This document shows positions 12,750-23,778 of a stretch of 64,000 bases of DNA, piece by piece. The stretch covers positions 908,407 through 972,406 of the forward strand of contig JH720317.1 of NCBI GenBank assembly GCA_000231825.2. Reading direction: 5' to 3'. Source of the stretch: Tetrahymena elliotti 4EA (lineage: Eukaryota; Ciliophora; Oligohymenophorea; Hymenostomatida; Tetrahymenidae). The notes beneath the pieces were generated by a model. The model did not search any database, was not told the DNA's origin, and saw only the letters and a list, made by a program, of their open reading frames with translations. Each line of letters opens with the position of its first letter. Within the stretch, counting starts at the first letter, position 1. A program made the position numbers and the translations under genes.

Positions 12750-13028
12750 TCAAACTGGGCTTGGGCACCATCCATAATAACAACCAGCAACACCTGGGCA
12801 TTCATGTCTAGGAGGTGTACATTCTCCTAACATCATAATAGCATCATTTTCTTTTTGTAATTACTCACAAACTTCATAGGTTTTGCATCCACCAAAGCAG
12901 AATTCAAGCTCACCTTAGCATTAGTCTTGTCTCTTTAAGTTCTAGGTATTTTTAAAGCTAGTGAAAGCATAAAAAGCAACAGTAGCAATAACTACTAGAG
13001 TGATTAACTTTTTGGCCAAGTTATTCAT
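12750..13028 (-). CDS. Secreted 8-cysteine prepropeptide, copy D
   Basis: Intronless, 92 residues. Signal peptide 1-24 (MNNLAKKLIT start, AFYAFTS end), Lys-Arg at 32-33, then a mature part of about 59 residues beginning QDQC. Cysteines are at 37, 44, 48, 54, 70, 77, 83 and 88. Residues 34-65 (CQGELEF, CKTYEVCEQLQKEND) are shared with copy B. The tail (CTPPRHECPGVAGC, then WCPSPV) differs except for the cysteines and the Trp-Cys-Pro. Such a pattern, with signal and spacing kept and the C-terminal loop varied, is typical of diversifying secreted peptides. Function unknown; extracellular signalling is the leading inference. Confidence 0.78.
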
Positions 13029-14235
13029 ATCTATCAAATTTGTATACTTTATTACTTTTTGAATTAATAATTTATTTTAACTATTTATTCTATTTTGATT
13101 GTAGTTATTTAAACAAATAAATGGATTAATAAAAGAATTTAAGTGTAATATGGGAAAAATTGTAATTCAGAATAACTTTTCAAATATTTGATTAATAAAT
13201 CCTTAAATAAATACAATTTCTTAATAATTCAAAAATCGAAGACAGAAATAGATAGATATTTAAAGTTAGCTGTGGTTAATTAAGCCACTTTATTTTAAAT
13301 AAAAGTTTATTAAAACAAAACAAAAAGCCAAATAGTAAAAACCATTGAAAATTCTAAAAGTGAAAATTCTACATCTAAATAAAACTTTAAATTACAATCA
13401 TTTTAAGGATTTACTTAATTGTTTTATAAATTAGTCTATTACTTAAAATAAAATGAAAATAGAGATTGGATTAATTTATTTTTTATTTCAAAATTGTATT
13501 GTAAGAATTTAATAATGATACAATAATTGAGTATAGTTTTAATTTAATGTAAATTTGATGATAAGATTTCAAAATGACAAATTTATTATTATGACTTTCT
13601 TTTTTTTTCTTTTATAATTATTCAAGCAAGTTTAAAAATTATAAAAATTTTGAAAAAAAATAATTTGTTTTAAAGCTAATTCTTATTGGTTTTGGTTATA
13701 AAAATTAAACATTATTAAAATTATAAGGCATTTATCAACTTAATTTTATATTTTTAAAAATACTAAATGGAAAATACAAACAATTTTAATCAGCTTAATT
13801 TAAAAAATATTCTGAAACTAGCAACACATTGAAAAAAGATTTTTATTTTATGTTTGGGATTTGAAAAAACTAAAAAATAAGGAATTTGTCTAGAAAAGAA
13901 ATGTGTAAATATAAAATTAATAGAAGTCTAATTAGAATAGATAGATAGATAGATAAACAAAAATTAAATATTTTGACAATAATTTTTATTGATTGTTTAC
14001 TTAACAATGTAATAACTAAGTAATTCAAGAATAAATTAAATTAATTGTAAAATTAATGATATCATAATAATTAAAAAATTAATTTTGTCTGTCATTTCAC
14101 TTGTATGTTATAAATTTTCAAAATCCTAATTTTGAATATAACTAGCTTTCTTGCTTTTATAGTTTTTATAATAAAATTTATGAGATTGGCCCTTTCACCA
14201 ATTTCAATTCAACATCAACTTTATAAATTATTATT
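12985..14235. repeat. Tandem repeat unit D
   Basis: Fourth copy, truncated relative to A and B. It keeps the prepropeptide start, the AATCAAATAAATGGATTAAT-type block and the AGATAGATAGATAGATAAAC microsatellite variant. A last remnant of an LRR exon lies near 14170-14215 (reverse of CCCTTTCACCAATTT). No other gene is seen up to 14491. Confidence 0.65.
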
Positions 14236-14491
14236 AATCTTGTAATACTATATGTGGATTCTTTTATATATATAAATAAATATATAAAAAATATAAATAT
14301 AAAAACAAAGAAATTAATTAATTTTTTTAAAAACTCAAGTATTATTATTTCATATTTTAGAACTCAAAATATTTTAATAAGATTTCTTTACAATTTTACT
14401 GATCACTTAATCTTTGCTGATTTTTTGAAAACATTTTTATTTTGACTTATTTTTATTATTATTAGAGAAGATGCTTTACTTATGGAATTTT

Positions 14492-15580
14492 TCAGCATAT
14501 TAATCTGAAACCACATTATTTAGAATTATTTAATTGCTCCTATATTTTTTGTATTTAATTTTAGTAATATTTTTCCATAAAAGATTATGACAAAATAGAA
14601 TATTCTATATCTTCTGTGAAGAACAACAGCTCTTTTTGTAAGAAAGAATCGAAATTCAAATTATTAGTATAAATTGAATTTCTAAAATCTAAAAGTCCTT
14701 TAATCTAATTAGCATCTATATCAATCTCTATAAAATAAAAAAAGAATTGTCCAAACATTCCTTTATATTGAGGGGGTGAGAATTTATTATAAATCAAATC
14801 AATCCATAAATCATATCCATCTAGTGTTCTTATATTTATTCTAGTTTTGTATTAAGGACTGCAGCTAAATCTATTTTCTAAACATATTAGTGAATTTTTT
14901 AACATTTAACTTAAATTATTAATCTATTGGATTTGCCTATCTCTTAAGCACATCTACTATATTATCTCGTAATCTAAGCCAAGCAAATTAAGTAATCCAT
15001 TAGAATACCCAACATGATTTACATCAAGTGAACCATCCTTATAATTTGCTCTCCCAATACAATATGAACTTAAATTATATTCTTTCATCAACTCTTTAGC
15101 TTTTTCCAAGCAAAATAAGTTATATTCATAAAATTCATCATCATATTTTTCTTAATTAGCTTCATTATATTCCATCATTTCTGCTTTCATTTTATCTAAA
15201 TACTCACTCATTATCTTTAAAACTTATGCCATTTGGTAATAGGTTTAATCAGGGATTTTCTATAAGCCTTATATAACTTCATTAAGAGGTACTGATTAAA
15301 TTTTATTAAATCTGAGTCTTACATCTACAAAATCATTATATTTTTGAACAGCCTCAGCTACCAAGTTATCAAAACCTAATTATGTCCATCCCAATGAACC
15401 TCCAATCCTTATTTAATAATCAGCTGAAATACAAAGATCACCAAAAACATGATAAACATCTGATTCTTTAAACTTTAAAGGGATTGAGAATGTTAAACAA
15501 ACTTTCTTCTACCTTTTTTTCGATTTGATGATTGCATTTTTGTTTTCTATCTATTTATTCTACTATTCAGTTTAACTCAT
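14492..15580 (-). CDS. Uncharacterised protein, 362 aa
   Basis: One uninterrupted frame of 362 codons plus TGA. It starts MSQTEQQNKQ and has a basic stretch at about 19-28 (IKSKKRQKK). A beta-rich part follows (VCLTFSIPLKF, DVYHVFGDLCISADY, IRIGGSLGW), then a charged helical part (YLDKMKAEMMEYNEANQ, EKAKELMKEY) and a second beta-rich region (INIRTLDGYDLWIDL, GQFFFYFIEIDID). There is no signal peptide or membrane span, so it is probably soluble. I do not recognise the family; the two beta-rich blocks could be PAS-like folds, but no diagnostic residue supports this. Confidence 0.65.
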
Positions 15581-17410
15581 ACTATTAGAACTTTATATCT
15601 AACTTTCTTAAAAATTATTAGGTATTTGTCCTTTGAAATTACTCATTTATTATCTTATCTTATATATTAACCAATTATTTTCTATGTTGTCTGTTGAGTT
15701 CGAAGATTAAACTTCAATTTCCATTTATGTAAGAATTCTAAAAATAATTAATGTATTTTTGATAGAGAGGTGATTGATTAAGAATTAATTATATTTGCTT
15801 AAAAATTTGTTAGACTATATTAATTATAAATGAATTAAGGTAATTTGATTTTCTTAAACAAAAAATAGATAAAATATTAGTTAATGAATCTCATAATGTT
15901 AAAGATTCTCATCTTAAAAATAATCAATAATTACTGGATTTTAATTCATGTTTTGTGTTTGAGCAAATTTTTCAATGCTTAATCAACAACTTACTTAGAT
16001 TATTTATTTGAAAAAAGCAATTTAATAAAAAATCTATTTAAAATTATGCACTTTTTGATAAGAAAATAGTTTTTCTATTTCATCCTTATTCTAAAATCAC
16101 CCTTATTCAACTACAGTATTAGTATGAGGTTCGATTACCTGATACATTTTTAAAAATTAAGGAATTTTTTGTTGATTTAAAATCTATTTTTCTTAGGTTA
16201 ATTAAATTACAAAGTTAATCAATTTAAGGATTTAGAAAGAAAATAATTAATTACTTTTTTTAATGATTTTTAGTTACCTCTTTGCTAAAATGAGATTTGA
16301 GTATTAATAGATATAGAATTTTTCTTTTGAAATGATGTAATTTACATAAATATCAAAACCCTTTTTTGGCATATTTTAATAAGAATCAATTACATTTTTT
16401 TTTTCGAAATGATAAAAGATCAGTTACTTTTAAAATTACTGTCTTATTTTACAAAAATTATTCAATTTTATTTCACTATCTAACTTCTTCTATTAAATTT
16501 TCTATTCTGAGTAAACTATTATTAAAACCCATCTAATATTTTTAGAATTTTTTAAGTCATCATTTTTGAGCCAGCTAATTAATTTTCTTTTTTGATTGAC
16601 TAGAACTAAAGTAAATTATATTTTAAAGTATTGTAAAATATGTGATGGATAGATACAAATACTTCATAACATATAAAATATAAGTGGTTTTAATGGTTTA
16701 AATAAATACCTTCTTTCTAATTAATGCATACTGATTCCATTTATCAAAGAATGAAACATAAATTTTGAGAAGAACTGATTAAGTTTTTATTAGAAAATTA
16801 AATTAAAAGCTTTATTAGACATTTTTGAAATATTTTTGAAAAAATAAACTGTATTTAAATAGATTTTTGTATTAAAAATTTAGGTAGTAAATCTTCCCAT
16901 AGATATTTATGACAACTATATCTATCTATCTATCTATTAGGACATTAATGAATTTAAATTTTTACAAACTCTATTAAAAGAGAAGCTAGTAATTATATCT
17001 TTGATAGAAGAAAAAATTTAATTTGTTTTATAATAATTAATTACATCACCACAAATAAACTGTGAAAAACGAACACTTGATAGATATAAAGAGAGAAAGA
17101 GTAATTGATTGATTGATGAATTGATTCTAAATGAAGAATAGGGAAGTATATACAATATCAGAGAAGGTATATGTAAGTAATAAATAGATATTATGAAGTA
17201 TTTGAAATAACTTTTGTTATAGAAGAGTTAAAATTAATAATATATTGAATATAATTTTTACTGGTTATTTAATGTGCCTTAAATACTATTAACATTCTTT
17301 ATAATAAATTATTTCTTTATTAAATTGTTTAGTTATTTTTTTTGTTTGTTGTTTCGTCATTTTAGAGTTTTATAGATTTCTTATGAGGTCATATGCGTCT
17401 TTTTACTCAA
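15581..17410. other. Intergenic, no gene recognised
   Basis: AT-rich DNA with short simple repeats: a CTAT run at about 16919-16937 and ATTGATTGATTGATGAATTG near 17104. I see no convincing coding frame. Confidence 0.6.
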
Positions 17411-18193
17411 TCAATTAGAAGGCATAACAAATTCACCAAGATATACGGGAGTAGCAAACTTGCAGTTTGATGATTTAGCCTTGGCGCATGGACAGTCAAT
17501 AGCTTCGTAGTTTTGACCCAAGCAGAAATCAATAGAGTGGAGGTATTAGAGACCATTGACTATTTTGCATTTACCAATAACACCAGCTCCAAATTAAGGC
17601 TTAAGGATATTGATGAGGGTATTGTAATCATAAGAGGTTGAATCAGAGGGATAAATACCTTATTGACCCCACAATTGTAAGGGTTCGAATTTTTTAATGA
17701 CACCCAAAGCCATAGAGAAGTAGTTATTCATGTACGTTTCTAAAGTTTCATCAGAAGTGTAATGAGAGTTGAAAGAGTCATTCCAGCAGACACCATGCTT
17801 CTCCCATTCGTGTTATCTGAAAGTTTCAGAAGGGTTGTAAACACCAGTCCAATATTAGTCAAGATCTTCCATGACTTGAGGGCTGATTAAGCTGTTATCG
17901 AAGGGAAGATTTTGGCAACTGTTAACATAAGTGCAAACATTAGAAGGAACACCAGTAGGCCAAACACCATGAAGATTGAAGTGCTTTCCATTAAAGTTTT
18001 CTAAATCTCTTTTGTTGCAGTTATTGAATTTGCAGACTGAACCTGGCCATTCAATTTCGACTTGGTAGAAAACATAATCAATGTGCTAGAATTAGAGAGC
18101 ACCATTATGAGATGAGCGAGAAGCAATCATAAGGATGCTTCCAGTAATAAATAAGGTAGCAGCTGCTAAAGCAATAATAATAAGGGTTTTCAT
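17411..18193 (-). CDS. RNase T2 family ribonuclease
   Basis: A 260-residue intronless protein. Residues 1-25 form a signal peptide or N-terminal membrane anchor (MKTLIIIALAAATLF). Both conserved active-site segments are present: CAS I at 72-79 (FNLHGVWP, catalytic His75) and CAS II at 128-136 (HEWEKHGVC, with Glu129, Lys132 and His133). Many cysteines fit the family's disulfides. The enzyme cuts single-stranded RNA through a 2',3'-cyclic phosphate. In ciliates, RNase T2 enzymes act in secretory or lysosomal compartments on tRNA and rRNA. Length and motif spacing match the family, so it should be active. Base composition is richer in GC than the surroundings, as expected for a well-expressed gene. 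Confidence 0.95.
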
Positions 18194-20785
18194 TTAGTTG
18201 AGAGTTGAATAAAATATTAGATTTGACAATATTTATTGCTTCTTTCTTTTTTAATTATTTTTTGTTAGTTTTCATTATAAAGAAAAGCGAATTCCATTTA
18301 AAATATAAATTTACAGCTGAGTCCCCACCACGAAATAGATTTTAATTTCATTTCAGACAATTTTTGAGATCAGCCCAGTCTATCTATTTATTTCTGAAAA
18401 TAAACAAATAAATTAATAAATTAATTAAAGGAAGGGGGATCTTCAAGATTTCTTGATATGTTTTTATTCAAAATTTGGTGGGGGATTAATTATTATTTCT
18501 TGACAAAATTCTTGATTATTGTTTTATTTTGATTGATTGCATGAAAACTAAGGCAAAATTTGTATTTCATTACAAGAAACATATCAGAAAAAAGCAATCA
18601 ATCCAAGAAAATAAATAAATGGAAAACTTGTTTTGCCATAAAAACGAATAAATATTTACCTATTTAGTATCTAATTAAAATTTTCCTAATAAAAGAATTT
18701 ATTTACTAGAAGGATTTCTTTGTTTAGATTTTCCTTTTAATTATTCTGCAAAGCTTCTCTACACAAATTTATTTTTAGAATTTTATGTGAAGTTAATAAG
18801 TACTCCACCTTACTTAGTATAACCTCAGATTAGTGATTTTGTTAATACTGATATAAATAAATATTTAGTATTTTTAATTTATCTTCAAATTAAAACTAGA
18901 AAGATACACTTACATTAACTTAAATTACACTCAAATAAATATCTTTATGATTTACCATTCTCTAATTCTAACACAATCTTGAAAGTTTTTTATCACCAAA
19001 ACTAGTTTTAATATGCTTTGGTGAAATTAAATTGATAATTTCTAATTTCTTTTGTTTTTACAAGTTAACTTTTTAATATTCTTAAGCTTTCAAAGAAGAA
19101 ATTTAATTTGTAAAATAAATATAATTTCATTTATTTTTAACTTGAGTAAGCTATTTGCATATAATTTTGCCTTCAATGACTAGACATATCAAAAATGTAT
19201 CTACAAAACGCTATTTAAAATATATCTTAAATGGTTCATACAGAGATTAAGTTGTTCTTTATTTAACTCTCGAAAAGAATACTATCCTAAAAAAATAGAA
19301 CAAGAAGTATTTTGGTGAATTAATTTAATTGTATTATTTAGTTTTTGAATATAATTATGGGTTTTCATTAATTATTATTTAAATCTATTTTTTGTGGTTG
19401 ATTACATGGATTTATGCCAATGTTCTTTTCAAGTTACCTCATTCATTTTTTAAAATTTATGATTATTTATTTATTTAGCTTAACCAAAAGTGCTCCTTTA
19501 CTTTAGACTTAACTTTATAAATAATTTTTCCTATAAAATTCTGCAGGGATTTCAAATAATAAATAGATTCTAGGTTAAATATAATTTATTCAAAAGTTTT
19601 ACAAAAATTAACCATAAAAAACAATTTTTCAATTTACTCTTTTCAAGTATCTTAGATATAAATTTTAGAAGAAAACTAATCATTTTTATTTTTGTGATCC
19701 AAAGCTCTTTCTTAACAAGCAATTTCCTTGTTTGCCTTAATGAAAAAGTATAAAATAAAAGAAGAAAAGATGTGTAAATAAATAAATAGCTGATTTTATT
19801 TATCATCGTAAATTATCAAATAAAAAAATACACTGAGTAAATTAAAAATAATTGTTTTTCTTAGATTTTTCTCTTTTACCAGCTTACAATTGTTCGAATA
19901 ATTTTAATTTTTGTTATATAATGGTTGTATTTTCTGCTAGAATAAAAAAAGAAATTTTAAGTTTTGTTTTATAACTTTTCCATTGTATTTAGTAACTTGG
20001 TTATGTTTAAAGTTTTGGATTACTTTTCAAGTATTCTTCAAATTAGAGAAACCTTAAATTGTATTAGCTAAATAGAGCTTAACTCCTTCCTTCTAAATGA
20101 ATTAAATTTTAGTCAGCTAAATTATAATTTTTGAAAACTATTAAAATTTTATTATTCAAGGTGAATGTAATCTTAATTTTTTGTTCCTAAATATTTTCTT
20201 TTATTCAAATTTTACTTTATAAGCATCTCTCAAAAAGAATTTATTGATACTTACAAACAACTTAATTTATATTCTTCATTTTTAATTTAAGATAAGATTG
20301 CAATTTTATTTAAAAATATTAATAAATGGAATAATAATAAACCAACCCTCAATTTTTTAATATAACACATAGAAATATTTTATTGAAAAAAAAAAATTAA
20401 AATATTATTTTAAATATTACCCATTTATTCTACTTTCTTCAAAAATTAATGAATCAAAAAAATAATGTATCAAATTTATTCTTTTTATTTAAGAATAAAT
20501 TTTAGCTTTCCAAAATTAATTAACAAACTCCCTTATCTTTGTTTACATTTCAATCTAAATGAGTCATTAATTCTTATATATGTTTTGTAATAGATAAAAT
20601 ACAAAAATAATTGAATATTTATTATTCTATCCAACATTATAAAAATAATTTTCATCTAATTCACTTTAAATTTAACAGTAAGTAAATCATCTTCAAAAAA
20701 AATCCATATTAAACCTTGAATATTTATTTATTAAATCTTGCAGATACATTTTAGAAAACTCACAGAACAATTCTGTTTTAATTAT
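18194..20785. other. Intergenic, no gene recognised
   Basis: About 2.6 kb of AT-rich sequence upstream of the RNase T2 gene. Several frames of 60-90 codons exist because TGA is rare here, but none has a recognisable motif or a relative elsewhere in the window. Confidence 0.55.
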
Positions 20786-20996
20786 TAGATGTAAATATTT
20801 TTAAATTCTTAATTGAATTTATTCCTGTCAGCCAACTTACAGCTAGCAAAAATTGTTGCATTTTAGTATTTGATCCTAGCAGACTAATTTTAGGAAACTA
20901 TAAGATGTAAATATTCTGAAATTCTTAATTGGATTTACTATGCTTGTCAGCCAACTTACAGCTAACAAAAATGGTTGTATTTTAGTATTTTATCCA
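20786..20996. repeat. Imperfect tandem duplication, unit about 110 bp
   Basis: Two units lie side by side, at about 20786-20876 and 20900-20996. Both contain AGATGTAAATATT, TCTTAATTG, GTCAGCCAACTTACAGCTA and TTTTAGTATTT. The segment is noncoding as far as can be seen. From 20997 to 21684 nothing else is recognised. Confidence 0.7.
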
Positions 20997-21684
20997 AATT
21001 TACACACTTTGATCTTTAAAATTTGTATTTTGTGTAAATTTACATCTTTTTGAACATTTCTAATCTAAATTTACTTGATCAGTTCACATAAAACAAATTA
21101 TTAAATTTATTTTGATATTTTTTTATAATGCATTTCTCATTACTTAAATTATTTTTTTTACCAAACTAAAATATTTTTATAATTAGTTGAAATTAGTAAA
21201 TATTTTCTTATTCATAGTAGCTTCCTTGCTGACTATGATTTGAAGAATTTAATGTCACTAAATTTCATATTTCTTATTAATATAATAGAAATCCACAAAA
21301 AGTGTAATTTTAATCACTAAAAAATACTACACCCTTTAGCTAAAAATAATCAAAGGTGTAAAAATTATTTTGGAACTTATAAAAAAATTAATAAAAATAT
21401 TTGTTAATTTAATGATATTCTAATTAAATTTTTTTTTGATATTAAAAATGCAATTGATTCCATATTATGATAACTTTTATTAATTTTAGAGTTTTTAATT
21501 TTAAAAAGTATGACTATTTAAAATAAATAATAATATTTATTTAGGTTATGCTATTATAAATGCAATAATGCTGCTTCTATTATAGCAATGCTTTCTGATA
21601 TAATTAATATAAAATAGTCTGAAATTTAATGCAAAGATATAAGATAATTAATTAGAATTTCGAAAAATTTACCAATAAACCAAA

Positions 21685-22754
21685 ATGAATTATTAGTCTT
21701 AGTAATTTTATGAATAAAGTTATTAACAGTAATAGCAACCCTCGGCATTTATTTAGATGCAACATTTTGGAAATGATCCATAAAATGCATATTAATAGAT
21801 AGAAAACTAGTACCAAGTCTAAGGAGAACCCATTATCAATTATCCTTATTAAGGATAATAAGTAGTCAACTATCCAAATGACAATATAGAAATTCCTTAA
21901 AATGTGATTCTAGTTCCTATTTAAAATTCTATGTCAAAGCTAGCAGATTGCTAAGGAATTTTTATTCAATAAAAACTCTAATTACTTACTGCGTTAACAG
22001 GATTTTAACAAGAAAATGTCTTTTAAGTTTTTTAGGCAGATGTAAATGGGTTATAAGTTGGTAACTCTCCTATGTTTTTATGTAAAGAAAATAGTGAGTG
22101 TATCTAGCGCTTATTCTTGAAAGGTGATATGAGGGCCTTTAATATGAGTATTACAAATGAAACTGGAGCTGCTATGATTGGATAAACAGTATCTACCCCC
22201 TTTTTGGCTCTAGAGAGGCCCTTGAAATGCACATTTTTTGGCTATAATCGCCCAGTATTATCAGTTTATTATGTTGAAAATGGATCTAAAGTCCTTAAGG
22301 CTATATAAAAAATCCATTTTAATGCTGTGAACTTGGTTGTCAAATCTTTGATGCTAATAACTAATTAAAGTATGTCATTAAAGGTAGTTGCTGTCAGCTA
22401 GGGTTTATTTGCAGAGGAATTCCTTGCTATTCATGCTAAGAATATGAATTTACTGTAAAAAATACAACAGGATAAATACTAACTAGATTGCTAAAAAAAT
22501 CATCTGGATTTTTAAAGTCATCTCTTAGCAACTGTGATAATTTTTCTATAGGATTCCCATTAAACTCTACCCCACAAGAAAAAGTATTGTTGTTCTCTGC
22601 TACTATATTTTTAGATTATATGTATTTTGAAAATAAAGAATCAAGAAATAACTTTGCTTAAATTTCTCAAGAATATTATGACTATTTTGAAAGAAAAACC
22701 TATAAATTACTCATAGATTATTCTTTCATGAATGTAATTTATAAAAAAATATGA
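21685..22754 (+). pseudogene. Phospholipid scramblase, copy 1, with a one-base frameshift
   Basis: The frame starts at MNYQSQQFYEQ and continues through a Gln/Asn-rich N-terminus into the scramblase domain (LALERPLKCTFFGYNRP). Near 22295-22299 one base is missing relative to copy 2 (28439-29458): GTCCTTAAGGC against GTTCTTTATGGC. After this, the other frame resumes the domain without further damage: CCELGCQIFDA, a Cys-rich stretch, CDNFSIGFPLN (calcium-site-like) and FLDYMYFE, then an extra tail to TGA at 22752. Everything else is intact, so this is a very recent pseudogene or a sequence error. Scramblases of this family move phospholipids across membranes without ATP. Confidence 0.8.
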
Positions 22755-23778
22755 AATATTTACTAATTAAATAAGTAGAATGTTAAAATCATACTAAAAT
22801 AATTTAAAACTCATTCTTTCTTATTTCAAAAGGGAAATAAATTGCTTATTAATATTGAAAGTTTACAAGATATTCATTTTCAATAGATATTGAGACTGGA
22901 ATATTTGTTAACAGTTTTTGGGTTGACATGAAACCATATTTAAATTATCTTTAGAGGTAAAGAGAGCTCAATGCAACAACAGCTAAAATTAATGCTGTTT
23001 AGAAAATAGATAGATAGATTAGAATGGTAGAAATATACAACAAAAGTTACTACTAAGATTAACTTAGATAATATTAGATTTAACTATATACATCCAGCAT
23101 AAAAAGGTATGTCTTATGCTTTTATATAATATTTTGATTTGCTTATTATTAGTCTTAAAAATATTATATGATTTGTTCCTCGTTATTGCTATATTAATTC
23201 CACTAATATCTTATTAATAATATCTAAGACAGTAGAGATAAGTAAAATCCTCTTTCAAATATTCCATTTGAAAGACTTGAACATTCTTGTTGTGTATAAG
23301 TATTATTCATTAGATATGAATTCTAGTTAAGTTCTTAACAAATATTTCCATGATAAAAATTCTTAATTCATCGCTAAAATTATTTTAATTAATTTAGTAC
23401 TGATAATCAGAGTTGATTAATTCTTAAATACTATTTTCATATTGGTTAAATAAGTCTAATATTGTTAACCCATAATTAAAATAAAATATATCACTTTTTA
23501 TGTTACTAACAATCGTGTCTTAAATTTTTATGTTAAGCATTATTTATTTTGTAAAGAATTAAAAACTTTTGCTTATCATTTAATATTAAAGCAGTATTTA
23601 TTTACCATCTACTATGAATTTGTTAATTATGAACTTACTGATGACTGGTTAGATAACAAGTAAACCTAATATTAATCCAAATATTATGTGTTACCATATT
23701 ATCTATTAAGAATTATTAAAGCTAGCCATCTATCTTGTTCTTCTCTTTTTTTCTTTAATTTAAAATTATTTTTCAATA
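22755..23778. other. Intergenic with gene fragments
   Basis: Compared with the second scramblase copy, about 700 bp here are extra. Near 22970-23130 a short plus-strand frame (INLDNIRFNYIHPAQKGMSY) looks like a stray exon of another gene. From about 23530 the sequence matches 29640-29960 again. Confidence 0.45.

Noticed and set aside
14660..14990. Apparent frameshift in the 362-aa gene
   Set aside because: An alternative frame looked protein-like, but the main frame is open without TGA from start to stop, so no lesion is needed.
15870..16180. tRNA-like B box (GAGGTTCGATTACC near 16126)
   Set aside because: No A box at the right distance and no cloverleaf could be drawn.
19570..19806. Minus-strand frame with a signal-like start
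   Set aside because: About 85 codons are common by chance when TGA is the only stop; no motif and no relative.
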